From Diadema setosum (Eukaryota; Echinodermata; Echinoidea; Diadematoida; Diadematidae): a stretch of DNA of 64,000 nt. The DNA is taken from assembly GCA_033980235.1 (NCBI GenBank), contig CM067069.1, positions 765,501 through 829,500 of the forward strand, given 5' to 3'. A model generated the notes under the pieces. That model saw nothing but the letters and a program-made list of their open reading frames with translations. It made no database searches and was not told the DNA's origin. This document shows positions 1-11,951 of this stretch, one piece after another. The translations under genes and the position numbers were made by a program. How positions within the stretch are numbered: position 1 is the first letter of the stretch; each line of letters opens with the position of its first letter.

Positions 1-57
1 TACCTGAACATTCAACATGGACTGACGGAAGAGACTTTCTTGAGCGTCCCCTCATGA
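1..57 (+). pseudogene. Possible coding tail entering from upstream, unresolved
   Basis: The first frame is open from base 1 to a TGA at 55-57 and reads 18 residues. The stretch HGLTEETFLSVPS recalls the GI.EEVFLSVP segment of the lactate dehydrogenase family. If so, the family would normally continue for about 40 more residues, so this would be a truncated or broken copy. A second frame (bases 3-86) is also open and ends in TGA. With so few residues neither frame can be assigned, and chance is a real alternative. An AATAAA at 317-322 would fit a 3' UTR. Confidence 0.15.
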
Positions 58-316
58 AGCTTGACCGTCGCTTTTGTCTCTTTTGATGTTTTGTAATGGT
101 TGACATGACCTGATCGATTTGGAAATTGAAAAAACAACAACAGCACAGCAATCATTTATGATTATTGAAGATGACTGAACAATGCAGGTTTTTGTTTTGT
201 TTTTTGATAAGACAGAATGTTCCACAATTTATGGATACAATGGATGGGAAAAAAATGGAATGCAATTACGCTAAAAAAAACGAAATCCTTGTCTTTGTAT
301 TGTGCTTACATCTGAA

Positions 317-322
317 AATAAA
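317..322 (+). promoter_or_regulatory. AATAAA polyadenylation hexamer (candidate)
   Basis: This is a canonical AATAAA in 'gaaaataaatgc', about 260 bases after the candidate stop codon at the start of the window. It is meaningful only if that tail is a real last exon; such hexamers are common by chance in AT-rich DNA. Confidence 0.2.
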
Positions 323-1559
323 TGCATTTATTGCATTAAAAAAGGTTTTCCTTGAAATTCATTATGTACATGTACACTGGAGCAGTACATGTTTCTGGCG
401 AGTTAATGCAAATTGTTCAAAATGCAAAACTAGACTACTTACATCAGGCTGTTCCATGTCTGCCTTGCGTTTCCTTGTCATCCTGTTGAATTACAAATCA
501 GAATGGAATTCAGATATGTACATGTTACAGTATATCTCCTGTTTGGATATTTCAACAAATTACTATACATATTTATTCTGTAACACATGTATAGTTGGGT
601 GTCCAACATATCGACACCCTTATGTTTTTTCTATCCTTCTGAACCTTCTGAAAGTTATAGCCAACAGGGCAGCACACTGCATATCGCTGACTTTGGTGTT
701 GAATACACGTGCGTGGTTATGCTGTAAGTGCCCCCTTGAAGCTCTCTATTAAACGATGCACGACACTTTAACTATATCATTTTCTAATTTATTCCATGCC
801 ATGGGAGTGCTTACAAAAAATGAGTTCTAATATGTATCCGTTCTTGTGAATGGTATTTGAATTTGCATATCATTTTTCCTCCTTGTTTTCCTTTCTGGCA
901 GATATGTGATGTACTTATTGGCTGATATCCCCACCATTCCCCGCTGTATCTTAAATAACATGGTCCATCTGTTCCTTTCTCTTCTTGTTTCCAGTGTTTC
1001 CCATTTGAAATCTGCTAACATCTGTGTGACACTGTTACTCTTAAAACGCTAGTACATACTGGACCCAGGTTTTGGAATTTGCTTGATGCAAGCATTAAAC
1101 ATACTTCAAGTAAATCAGCCTTCAAGCGTAGGCATAAGTCTCATCTTTTAAATTCTTATTGTGTTGATTCGTGATGTCGTTAAAACAATGTTAACAATGT
1201 TAATGTCAATAACTGAAAGTAAGTCCTGTATGTTATATTACAGATGCATATACTTTTATGTCAGACTTCCCTTTAAAGAAAAGAAAGTATCAATGTATAA
1301 TATTATTGAAACCCAGTTGTCTTCTTGTCATGTTTTGTTTTATGTTTTGTTTGTTTTGTGTTTTTGTGTTTTGTGTTTTTGTTATAAGTGTGTGTGTTCT
1401 TTTGTATGTATTTTATCGTCTCACATAACCCTTTTTTTATCCTTCCTTTCCACCCCCTCCCTTCATTCCTACCCTTGTTTTATGTAAATAATTTCCCTTC
1501 ACCCCATTACACATAGCCTCCCTTGTCTATTCCCTGTTTCCGTTTGGAATTGTGTACCT
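323..1559. other. Gene-free AT-rich stretch
   Basis: Open frames here are short, start mostly at non-ATG codons and have no recognisable domains or paired splice sites. T-rich, TTTTG-type low-complexity sequence fills 1320-1400. Confidence 0.5.
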
Positions 1560-1873
1560 TTTGTTATTTTTTTTCCCACTATACACAATGTATTTTTTCC
1601 ATCTTTTATTCCTGAGGGACCTTGTCTCACAAGCTATGCTTCACTAAGGTCTCCTCGTTTGCCTTTCTCAAAATATTTGTTACCCTTTCTTTATCATTTC
1701 TGGCATGTAATCATATACTTATGTATTTGCAAAAACGTTAGTATTGTTGTTGTTCCTACATATTCTTGAAAGAAAGTGTCAATGTTATTGTTATGTTATT
1801 GTTATATTGCCTATTGTTGGAAGAAAGACAAATGAATAAAATAAACTTGAAACTAAACTTGAAACTTAAACTG
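1560..1873 (+). mobile_element. LINE-like 3' tail
   Basis: The sequence runs from a pyrimidine-rich 3' UTR-like stretch into 'gaataaaataaacttgaaac' and then a short repeat of TTGAAACT/AAAC words (about 1822-1872). Non-LTR retrotransposons of marine invertebrates often end in AATAAA followed by a short tandem repeat. No reverse transcriptase frame is visible upstream, so this would be a strongly 5'-truncated or decayed copy. Confidence 0.35.
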
Positions 1874-3413
1874 TAGTTTCCTAAGCTAGTAAGCAGAAGC
1901 GTGCTGCTTTCCTTTGACATTTGTATCCTTTCCAACTTCTCTATCTGGCCTATCTTATCTATCCATAGTGGCATAGATAGGCCAAGGCCTACCTAAAATA
2001 TATCACAATTTGCCTGAAATGTTACTCACATGTAGGCCTAGGCCCTAAAGGTGCTAAAGAAAATACTCTGACCAAGCACACATTGAAAATGCGATTTGCA
2101 GTACACGCTCCAAGCCAAGATAACTGCTTCGAACATGTGGGATGTTATTTTGACGCATTCTCAGTTGTGTCGCAATTTTGAAAAAATAAACCAAACTGTT
2201 ACACCCCTACCCTACTAACGTTAGGCTGTAGCTGTATTGACAATATATGTGTGAAATGCACGAAATGCTTTTCCAGTGTGCATTTATAATGTATGGTATC
2301 ATTGTTTTGCTGTTGATCTTGGTTGCTTACTATCACCTTACTATCAGGTTGCTTACTATCACAGTCACCCTTTTATTTTATAGTAAGGGTACTAGGTCTC
2401 GCGCAGGGACGTAATGATCGCGCATAGCGTAACTGCGTATAGCAAGCATTAATACGCGTAAGACTAAGCGCAAAATTTGCCGATACGCCCATGGAATAAA
2501 CATACCTGACAACCGCTAAAAATGAGAAGGAAGCAGGTTAGAAATTTAGATTTCAAACAAATTTTTCACTAAATTTCCAATTTTTTGGAACAAATTTTTC
2601 ACTAAATTTCCAATTTTTTACGTTATAATTTACCTACCTTAGCTTAAATTTTTCTTTTTAAGGATGTTGTAGCCAAGACGTGTCGTCTCGCTTGTCTCGT
2701 TCGTATGATCGTAGCCGATAGAATTCGTATTTTGTTCGATCGATCGTTTATAATATTCTACGAAAGCCGAAGCACGTTCAGCCGCAGAGAGGGGCAGACA
2801 CTTTCACGCATGAAACTACATAGGGCAGCTGCGCGATCTTTACATACCCCGAGAAGGTGAACGCATAAAAAAAGTCCGACATACAAACGGCGACAGCGCA
2901 CTACTCCGTCATCGTATCATCAGGAGATTCTGGGAGGTGATTTTTCTGCATTTTCGTGATATTCATTGAGAAATTCAGGTACGATTATGGAATAACTTCT
3001 ATTATAAGAGCATTTCAAATTTTCGTGCGCGATATCTAGACCCCTCAACCATACATACAACTTCACTGTCACCCACTCTTCTTACACTGTCACCTTGTTC
3101 TACTGTCGCACACCCATCCCAGTTTAGCTTTATGGACAAGCTGCCATCGGGATTATATCTTCAAGGTTCAAGGTTTTCAGTTATATAGGCCCTAGACAGA
3201 GTCTACGCTTCCTGTTTCAACACGAAGCGCGAAGCGTTCGGGCCGCCGGTATGTGTTTATACACCCCGAACAGTCGAACAGACGTGAATGAAAATACACC
3301 GTGTTTATGTTACCAGTTACGGTCCAATAAGCAATACAATTCCGTTCGATGATTTTCACGAAATAATTTCAACAGAGCAATTTTTACTATTAATATTCTT
3401 TACACAAATGACC
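1874..3413. other. Non-coding stretch with small direct duplications
   Basis: No gene is supported. A 31-base word is duplicated at 2556-2586 and 2589-2619 with two bases between. A shorter duplication of 'ggttgcttactatcac' lies near 2329-2362. CpG is locally higher around 2400-2500 and 2690-2900, but no exon or promoter can be named. Confidence 0.5.
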
Positions 3414-3701
3414 AATTCAGAATCGCGAAACGTTGTGAAGGGTCTCGCATTAACAGACCTTACCTTGAAGCGCTTGACATCATGGAAGAAGAGCAAGAAT
3501 CAGTCATGTTGTTTTGAATTCGGCGCCTCTAACTTAGCGCTGTATTATTGTCACTGCGCGACTTATTTGATGGTGTACTGTGACTATCGACTGTATGTAT
3601 AATGTACGAGAGGTGCCGCGGCCCACGGAGAGCGATCTTCCCGCTGCAGCTGATCAACCACTACTGAGCTCAGCATAACCGAGCGATGTCTAGAATGAAC
3701 A

Positions 3702-3986
3702 TTGAGGGCAGCAAACACTAAGCGATCTCGTGCGGATGACGAAAATGTCGAGCAATATTTTCCTCTTGGCGAATTGGATGCTATAATATATACTGAATAC
3801 TACATAATCTATATAGATGGTCGCAGTTCTTCTTTTCCTTTTCCTTCTTTTCTATTCTTCTTTTCTAATGTTCTAACGCTCTGTCTAAACTTGTGTTTGA
3901 AGGATCGGGATTATAACTGCATGCAGGAGAAGCTTGATATCAGAAAACAAATGCTAGATCATCAATATAAATCTATATACTTGTAG
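3702..3986 (+). pseudogene. Unrecognised reading frame, possibly relic coding
   Basis: This frame stays open for 94 codons from a non-ATG start. It begins with a charged part (TKRSRADDENVEQYF), passes through a pyrimidine-rich stretch that looks like the end of an intron, and ends KLDIRKQMLDHQYKSIYL. The pyrimidine tract and 'ttgaag' just before 3904 would make a usable 3' splice site. The charged helical end is like the C-termini of Myb/SANT-type proteins from Harbinger-like elements, but that is only a resemblance. No start codon or promoter is clear and I do not assign a function. Confidence 0.2.
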
Positions 3987-4078
3987 CTGAGGATCTAGGT
4001 AGTGTCGACAGTTTCTGGAAACCATACTGAAAGTGAAACAGTTTCTGTTACTATTTAATTATGATATTTCCTCGAGGA

Positions 4079-4109
<31 letters not shown>

Positions 4110-4110
4110 C
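4079..4110 (+). repeat. (CAA)n microsatellite
   Basis: Ten or so CAA triplets follow 'ctcgagga'. No coding context. Confidence 0.9.
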
Positions 4111-5829
4111 AAACACACGTACACACATACAACAAACTCAGATATTCAGTAAGGCACTAGATTACCTGAGCAAACCTCTATATTTTTTATCTCCTTTGCA
4201 TCTGCTTTCCATCAATACCAATACCAATACCCATATACGACGGCGGATAACACATGTATATCAATGACGGAGGATAATCTATACCAATAATAGACTTATG
4301 CGCTTAGTTCACATGAGAAGATCGGCATTTACCCAAGGAGCTACATAATTTAGTCTACTTCAGGAGGCGGTCGAAGCCAACCCAATTGACATAGATTTGT
4401 GTAGCAGGCCTCTGGCCCAGGAGTGTTTTTAGTACTTAACCCCCAATTCTGTATGCTGTTCATGTATTTTATTTTCATTATTCATCAATATATTTGTCAG
4501 TCCATTTCTGCTTCTATAGGGCCTATACTATAAGAACATTGTAGCCTCAAACACCTTTTTATGTGCAAGACAGAATTATCTTGAGCAACTGGTTGATTGT
4601 GGTCACGATCACGGAAAAGAAGAAGAAGAAGAAGAAGAAGACTGAAGAAAAAGAAGAAAGAGAAGAAGAAGTGAGGGGAGAATATCATAATAGCCTTACC
4701 CGAAAATGAAAAACAACAAAACAACACAAAACGAGTGTATTATACAAACAAAGTACTGTTTAACGGCCCGTGCTTTTAATGACATATAAATCTGAGAAGT
4801 CGTGTACTGTTATTTCCGATATACAGACGAAATCGTATAATGCCAGTCAATCTATGATGTAATGTAGAACAAACAGAGCAATTAGGACCGTCTCCCATCA
4901 CGTGGCATTGCACATCAAAAGCATCACACACGTGTGTCATGACTTCGGGTGTATTCAGCTTTCGTTACTTGAGTTATGATAAATTCAATTATCAGCCAAA
5001 ACGCAATTTTCTTATTTCAGGCATTCATGCAATGTTAAATTGTGAAGTGATCGTATTTTATACGCTCAGCCAAAAAAGTAAACACTTTTTCTAGTTCATG
5101 TTTTTCATAGAAGATTTTGATGAAAATCAATGTGTTATATACCATATTAAGGGATAATCGGGAACCTAGTAAGTCAATACAAAGGGAAGCTTTATGCATG
5201 GTGAACACAATCATTTGTTTTTGTCCTTCAAGGCACAAAAGTAAAAATTGCAAATATTGATATTACAGTATTGCCTCTTATTTGCAAATGCCCTTCAAGA
5301 TAACAATGATAACAAAAGACCGTTTTATCGCAATGAGAGACATGAATGAAATAGCAAAAATTAGTTTTCGTTCTCTTTACCTCTTTATAACCTTAAACAA
5401 AATCAAACTGGGAAACTTAAGGGGAAAAAATAAGAATTTTCTGTCAACTCAAACTCCAAAATGACATAGGAGTAAGGGAACGAAAATGATTAAATGAACA
5501 GAATATCTTTATTTCATTCATTATTTAGTAATTTAAGAATTCATGAGACAAATTCAAGAACCAAATATAATCTGTAATTTTCCTAATATGAGAAATCAGT
5601 TCAAAATTTTACCATCTTTGTTAATATGAATACTGCTCTTATTTCATTTGAATTTGGATTTGACAGGAAATGCTTCATTTTCCTCCATTTTTTTCTAGCC
5701 TTTATTGATCTTTTAGAATTCAAAGATATTATACAAATCATAGATGTATTTTTGCAACTTAATTTATGTTTTTTATTGTGTCAAATTTGCCTTTATTCTT
5801 ATTGTTACATGGAAAGCATCAATTAGCTT
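4111..5829. other. Gene-free stretch with (GAA)n tract
   Basis: A GAA/GAAA-rich purine tract lies at about 4616-4676. The rest is AT-rich single-copy-looking sequence with only short frames and no recognisable domain. Confidence 0.5.
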
Positions 5830-5830
5830 A

Positions 5831-5860
5831 CCGGGGGGGGGGGGGGGGGGGGGTGGGGGA
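5831..5860 (+). repeat. Poly(G) tract
   Basis: About 22 consecutive G, one T, then more G. Long G runs recur through the window (14586, 18019 as C, 24022, 51064), mostly inside or beside repeat elements. Confidence 0.9.
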
Positions 5861-6484
5861 AGGACGCAGATCTCCACACGATCAATTAGGTAGCAGCCAT
5901 GACGTCATAAAAACATTGATAACAACAAGATACGTTTACTGAATCCATATTAAATCGAATATACTTGATGAAAATTATAAGCAAGCCATACAATATGCGG
6001 CATCCTGATAAACAAAGAACCATGTTCGTACGTCACTGCTTTCGTATCACATTTCTCAGTAATCATTCTCACTCTTTGAGTCCTTTACGTGGGGGGGGGG
6101 GATGAGGGTTTTAATCCCTCCCCCCTTGGACTGCCAAGTGAAAATGGGATATAGGATGGGTATAACTGTGTATATTAAACTGTTACTTGACTTTAAAAAA
6201 AAATAAAATAAAATGAACTGCTTTTCCTGCTCTCCATTTAGTAAATGCCGGGAAAATAATAGGGTCAAAATAGCAAAATAGTAATTAAATTTAAAAAAAA
6301 AATCCACGAGAGAGGGTACACCGTCTCCCCAATCGGACTCTACCCCACTCGCCGCTAAAATAATCTATTGTACGTGGCTCGTGTAACAACTACGAGTGTG
6401 CTCCGCATTGTCTAACCTATTTAACGTATAAAAGTTGCTATTTAGAGAGTTTGCAGAATAATGCTTTCGTGCATATGAAACATT

Positions 6485-8328
6485 GGGCCGAATGCATAAA
6501 ACAAGCAATTGCTTGTAAGCAATTGCTTCAAGTAAAAGCACAAGCTCGTATATCAAAACGTCTAGCTCAAGTGTTACGGTCAAGTTCACACAAATGAATG
6601 AAAGGCGGTCTCAGTAAATTGAGATTAACAAATCTTCCGGGTTTTTATTAGGAAATCATTTAACAATCAGTTTCCAACCGGAATAACAAAATTGTTGTTT
6701 AACACATTGCAGCGAAATCAACCATAACAATGAAAGATAGACGGGATCGTTTCAACTAAGAAAACATCAGTTCAGATTGAGTAATACCTGGCCAGGGTTT
6801 CACCCTAAGAGAGTCAACGTCGGGGCCCAACTCATCTGCGACGTGGCGGGGAGGCGACGTCAGACGCTACCACGTGGAGAACGCGTCAATACACGGGACG
6901 TCGTCGGATCAGCGGGCGACGCTATCTCAGCACAGTTTGCAGCGCTGCGACGCTATCTCAGCCCAGTTTGCAGCGCTGTGACTATGTCAGACAGAAGGGC
7001 GTTGGCCGCTGGGTGCGCGTGGTCTCGGCGCCCTGTATCGACCTCGGCGCGGCTCCCACTAGTCACCGTGCAGCAATCACAGGTGGGCGTTGGCTCAAGA
7101 CCGTGTGGTGGTTCACCTGGAAATCGACGAAAACTTGTTGTCGCCGTCGTCGTCGTCGAAAGAAAACGGGCTAGAGGCAAATCGGCATGTCCTGGTTTAT
7201 CTCGCCTCTTAGCACTTAAAATTCACTTAGCAGAGCACGTTCCTTGGGGAAAGTAATTCCTCCCAAGATTGTAGGCGGGAACGCCGAGAAAGTGATAACG
7301 GTCCTCTCTAACCGGAGTCCGATTGTCGACTGACTCGAGCAATGGATTTTTAACATGAGCATTATTACATACATGGAAAATTCCGTCAGGCACGCCCAGC
7401 TTAATATATTCATAACATTAAACTCAACCTGGGCATTGCTGGGCGAAGTGCATAGGCTGCAGTTCAAAACGAATAACTCAAAAGGAGATTACGTAACTGG
7501 TGGTGTTTATAAACATTCGCGATCGTGCACGTGTGATCGCATACACATGATCATAAAACCTGAAGACCACATTGTTAAGTGATTACATGGGCAAATTCGT
7601 AACACAAGCAATTGCTTAAATCCATATGCATAACCTTTTGCTTATGCTAATACCTTTTGCTTGTCCCGCACAAGCAATTGCTTGCGTTTTCAACAAAAGG
7701 GACGTCACGCCTGTGCGAACACAAGAACAAAGGCGAGTGTGGCAGCATGTATTTGAAAGGGCATGTCTGTGTAGAAACTTTCCTGACATAGCAGAAGAGC
7801 TATGAAATGCACACACAGACACATACACACACATCTATACACACACACGTATTACTGGCTGATTCCCATCACTGCCGCTTACAGTAGCCCGGATCTGCCA
7901 GATCGCACGCGGAGAGAGGTCTCCTTGCTCTCCACCGAAGTCAGACATCCTACCTGTTTTTCATCACATTTTGCTTGCTAACCACTGGAAATTCCTGTTG
8001 TTGAAATGAAAAAGTTTCTTACCCTACTTATGAGTAATTTCTTTTAGATTTATACCACTCCTTCACAAGTGTGGTCTTTCTTTCATAAATATGAAAAGAA
8101 TACTTAAAAGGGTACGTTCCGGTTAAGCAAAAGCTCAAGCTCATTTTACAGAGCTTGGAACATCGTAAGCAATTGCTAGCAAGAACCAGCAAAAGGTATC
8201 TTTTATGCATACGCTTTTAAGCAATTGCTAGCAAAAGCTTCTGCTCGCAAGCAATTGCTTGTTTTTATGCATACGGATTCGAGTAAAAGGCTAGCACAAG
8301 CAATTGCTAGCGTTTATGCATTCGGCCC
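6485..8328. mobile_element. Inverted-repeat element with AAGCAATTGCTT motifs
   Basis: The left end reads GGGCCGAATGCATAAA and the right end is its inverse, TTTATGCATTCGGCCC (with one extra-arm mismatch region inside). ATT flanks both ends and may be a 3 bp target duplication. Near the ends and in the middle there are about eight copies of AAGCAATTGCTT/AAGCAATTGCTAG: two at 6504-6533, then near 7608, 7672, 8165, 8218, 8247 and 8297. The middle (6780-7180) is unusually CpG-rich and holds a 31 bp tandem duplication. The middle motif pair near 7600-7690 suggests a composite of two insertions. No transposase frame is seen, so it is non-autonomous. Confidence 0.6.
6916..6977 (+). repeat. 31 bp perfect-like tandem duplication
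   Basis: The word starting gcgacgctatctcag and ending ttgcagcgct occurs twice back to back (6916-6946, 6947-6977) with one substitution (cac versus ccc). It sits in a CpG-rich island. Confidence 0.9.
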
Positions 8329-8464
8329 ATTGTGCTATAGGAGTAGTTTGTTTTAAAGTATAACTCTTGAATACGTGTAGTTACTCTTTTTGTTGTTTGT
8401 TTGTTTGTCAGGCGATTTGTCGGCAGAATGGATGTCCAAAATGTGAAGACCTTGTCATCCGTTG

Positions 8465-8525
8465 ACCACTTCACCCCTGACCCCCCCCCCCCCTCTTTAC
8501 CAAAAGCCTAGATCCGCCCCTTTAT
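8465..8525 (-). mobile_element. Solo end of the CGGATC inverted-repeat family
   Basis: A poly(C) run is followed by 'agcctagatccgcccctt', matching the right terminus of the elements at 21933 and 50775. The other end is not visible, so this is a fragment. Confidence 0.4.
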
Positions 8526-8705
8526 AGTGTAACCCAAAGAAGAATTAGGCCTACAACGTCAGAAAAATGATAGTTAGGCTGAAGTCATAGTAATCGCTAA
8601 TTGTCGGCTCAAGCATTATATGATTTCACATGGCCATGTGGTCAAAAAGGGACTGCGACAACAGAAATTTTCACACTGTGTTTTGGCGTTGACTGGCCCT
8701 GACGT

Positions 8706-8715
8706 ACATAAAAGT
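8706..8715 (+). promoter_or_regulatory. TATA-like sequence upstream of the GTPase
   Basis: ACATAAAAGT lies about 50 bases before the ATG at 8765. It could act as a TATA box for a short 5' UTR, but the match is imperfect. Confidence 0.25.
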
Positions 8716-8764
8716 CGCCTCGCACCTTAGCAAATCGCATCACGTTAGCGATTCACTTTCAAAC

Positions 8765-9430
8765 ATGCAACGACGACAACCGATAATGCCGTCTCTGGAA
8801 AAACGTGTCGTATTCCTCGGATCGGCACGGGTCGGAAAGTCGTCGGTCATTGACAGCCTGATGGATAAGACATTCAAGGAGAGTTACAGTCCGACAAATT
8901 CAAATGTACATCGACACACGGTGGATCATGATGGGGTTACCATTAAGATGCACATCCTGGACTCTTCTGGGAAACAGAATTCGTATGGCATGAGGAATCT
9001 AGTGGCGAGGAGCTGCGATCTCTTTGTGGTTGTCTACTCACCGGATTTCCTAGGTTCCTATCAACTCGCTCTGAAGATCTGCGCTGAAATCACAGAGCAG
9101 CGAGGTCACAATGTGCCGATACTTGTCGTCGCCAATAAGACGGACCTCGAGGAACGAAAGATCCGGCAGCCTGAAGCAGAATTAATGTTTTCAAAGTGGA
9201 ATACATTTCAGAAAGAATGCTCGGCCAAAACTGGCAAGGGCGTCAAGGATGTACTCGAAAAAGTCTTGCAACTGTTGAGTCTCAAACTGGATGATCTCGA
9301 AGACGATGAGTCTCTGTTGCTACATCACTCCGGCGAGAGACAGGGCAGAATGACTTGGCGTGTGACCGAAGGACTTCGACGCACTCTTAGCAGAGTCTTC
9401 TCTATTAGACAGAGAGAAGAACACTTGTAG
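8765..9430 (+). CDS. Ras-like small GTPase, single exon, no CAAX box
   Basis: The 221-residue protein has the Ras-family motifs in order. The P-loop GSARVGKS is at residues 19-26. The switch I region has T44 in YSPTNSN (Ras has PTIED). G3 is D66-S-S-G69, the base-recognition motif NKTD is at 124-127, and CSAK is at 152-155. The position equal to Ras Gln61 is K70, so intrinsic GTP hydrolysis is probably weak; this is inferred from Ras biochemistry. ILDSSG and the following R-rich segment recall the RASD/Rhes and RERG-like branch, but the assignment is not firm. The C-terminus is basic (about residues 180-221) and ends REEHL without a prenylation cysteine, so membrane contact, if any, would rely on basic residues. 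The gene is intronless, which suggests an old retrocopy or a naturally single-exon family. M8 is an alternative start. A candidate AATAAA is at 10050-10055. Confidence 0.9.
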   Translation: MQRRQPIMPSLEKRVVFLGSARVGKSSVIDSLMDKTFKESYSPTNSNVHRHTVDHDGVTIKMHILDSSGKQNSYGMRNLVARSCDLFVVVYSPDFLGSYQLALKICAEITEQRGHNVPILVVANKTDLEERKIRQPEAELMFSKWNTFQKECSAKTGKGVKDVLEKVLQLLSLKLDDLEDDESLLLHHSGERQGRMTWRVTEGLRRTLSRVFSIRQREEHL

Positions 9431-10654
9431 ACTGACGAGATCACCAGTCCTCTTGATGCCTATGGACTAGGACTTTGTGCAGTTTAGGGCAAAGGTTTAG
9501 AGCATCTATTATTACGAAGGATGTGACTGACACTATACGCTATTTATTGATTCTTACTCTGTGAATGATCAGGAAAACACCGTACAAACTACGGAGACAT
9601 CTCCGAAAGTGTTGTCGGAAGCTGCAGTAAACTGCTATTCTAAAAAATTGTAGATAACTCGATTTTGTGTGTGTATATAGTGTGTGTGTTGACATCATTA
9701 ACTTCTTAAGCAAAATTATTTGATGGAAATAGAAAGGCAAAAGTCCAGGCTTCTGAGTTAAAAAAAAAATGTGTTTGTCATTTATTTATCATTTTTCTTA
9801 CTCAAGAAATTGAAAGATAAGACAGTCCTGAGATGAAACAAGGACAACAAAGAGCGTAATTTCATGGGCAGAACATTTTGATGAAGATTTCCCTCCGTTC
9901 TGCAGGACAACATCTTTGCGCATTGTCATTTGAGGACCATGCCATTTTTAATTTTTTAAGGATGGCAAAACCTGATTTAAAGCAGGAGGAAAAGGAGTCT
10001 GAAATGATTCATCCTGTCACATGAAGAAAACAGGCAAACCAAAATGAATAATAAAAAAAAAAAACCCTCAAAAGAGTGTTCAACCTAAGCCCTATATATA
10101 ACTATCCTTATAATCCTTATAAAGTGACTGTGAAAGTTGATTTTAACATGTCGGCAGGTTTTTAATATCATCATTTTGTGGTATGATGTGATAACACAAT
10201 GAGTCTGTGAAAGTTCACTCACTTAGATAATCACACTTGTAAAACTTATATTGATAGGAACTGATTATTATTATAACTAAACCAAAGCGCCGCCTGAGAG
10301 GCAGGCTAGCAGCATTGAATTGTCTTGTAAGATAATTAAGGAAATGCACCGTTGTTGTTGTATCATTATTTTGTGCATATTATACCAATCTCTTCTATAC
10401 CCATTTACACCAAAGGACAAACTCTTATATTGAATAATTTGTTTCCATGACTGTAGGTCCCACGGTTTGCTCATAAAGCATTAAAAGTGAGAGGTAATGG
10501 TTGGTATATATAGTTTCGGATGAGATTGGGCTTCAGGTTTCCAACGTTTTTTGATAACTTTTTTAAAAGATAATGAGAAACCTTTTGTAAAATAAGTTGT
10601 TGTTGTTGTTTTAAAGAAGAAAGAGAAAATATGAAAGATCATAATACATGACTA
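9431..10654. other. 3' flank of the GTPase gene, no other gene
   Basis: The sequence is AT-rich with a GT-rich patch near 9666-9690. The first clear AATAAA after the stop is at 10050-10055, giving a possible 3' UTR of about 620 bases. Minus-strand frames here show no recognisable protein. Confidence 0.45.
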
Positions 10655-10777
10655 GTTTTGAAATGGTTGAGATACATGTATCCAAAACAAAGCGATCCTT
10701 ATATAAGAGCGGAGACCAACCTTTTATATGATCGCTTTGTTTTAATTTGTTATTTGATATCTTATCCATTTCAAAAC
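10655..10777. repeat. Short hairpin-forming inverted repeat
   Basis: AAAACAAAGCGATC (10684-10697) pairs with GATCGCTTTGTTTT (10730-10743). Outside these, GTTTTGAAATGG (10655) pairs with CCATTTCAAAAC (ending 10777). The segment is about 123 bases and folds on itself, like a small inverted-repeat element. A hairpin RNA is possible but not shown. Confidence 0.55.
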
Positions 10778-11720
10778 CGATTTTCATCAAGTAAACGTTG
10801 AATTCATCTTAAAATTGTATGCCCTTTAACATTAATTATAAAGTGGTTTCAAAGTATCTCCCAAAAGGTGATGCTGAATCCTTATATCAACTAATACTAT
10901 ACCATCCCTTTAATAATGCTTTCCAAGCGGTCATTAAAAATAAAAACCCGTTAATTCTTGATCAAACTCGAGAGGTACTTTTAAAAAAAATGCTGTGACA
11001 TGAATAATGACCCTAAAAAAAGACGGCGGTCCGTACTATCATGCATCACTCTGCAACGCGCTCCAAAGAAATGACTTCTTGACAACTAGTAAGAAGTTAC
11101 GACTTCAGACAGCAAGAAATGAAACAGTTTGGTTGTTGGACCATTTCCAGCGGCCCCACCCCATTTTGTTTCTTATCCAAAGTATATTTATTGGGTGGTA
11201 GCATTGAGACATAGAGAGAACTCTATATAAGCACAGAAAAACAAAAACAAAAAAAAATCCATTGGTGATGCAAAATTATTATGGAAGTGTCGGCGTCAAT
11301 GTTGTTGTGTATGCATACATGATTACGCTGCTGTATGCTCTCAAAAGCCGATAACTAATGACAGAGTTTCAGTCAGTGAACTATAGAAAAAAAAGGTTCT
11401 ATTATTAAAAAAAAATGAAATGAAAGAGCCAAGGATAACGTTGTCGTCACATCGAACGTCAGAACGCAGTGTTGGTTTTCTTTCAGCCGACATCAGCTGT
11501 ATAGTTATAGTTGGTAAACTAATGAGGTAATCGTCGATTTCAAGATACCGATCTTTGTATGTGTTATACCCTGACATTGAATATGCTTATACTCAGTACT
11601 AGTATTTGATCATATTTATAATACAGTACCAAGATAGAGAATATTGTGAGGGACAGAGAGAGGAAAGGAGAGTGGAGAGGGCGTGAGTTATAAAGCGTGT
11701 GTGCATGTGTGTTTGTTTGT
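10778..11720. other. Gene-free AT-rich stretch
   Basis: Only short unrecognised frames on both strands. Purine-rich GAGAG sequence lies near 11650-11690. Confidence 0.5.
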
Positions 11721-11721
11721 A

Positions 11722-11877
11722 AGGGTGGATCCAGGAATTCCGTAAAGGGTTGACGCCTTTACAAAATAGGAGGAGGGGCGCATGCGCCCCTCCATTTTTT
11801 CTTGTTATTTCTTTTGTTTCAACAAAAATTAAAGGGCCGGGGGCGCGCCAAGTGCCCCCCCCCCCCCATCCGCCACT

Positions 11878-11878
<1 letters not shown>
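11722..11878 (+). mobile_element. Small CGGATCC-family inverted-repeat element
   Basis: The left end GGTGGATCCAGGAATTCCGT and the right end CATCCGCCACTG match the termini of the larger copy at 21933-22704. The inner part (T-rich, then 'aaaaattaaaggg' and a G/C block) also matches that copy. It is a short internally deleted member with no coding capacity. Confidence 0.6.

Positions 11879-11951
<73 letters not shown>

Noticed and set aside
6777..7256. 159-codon Arg-rich frame in the CpG-rich core
   Set aside because: It starts at a non-ATG codon, overlaps frames on both strands, and lies inside an inverted-repeat element; high GC alone explains its length.
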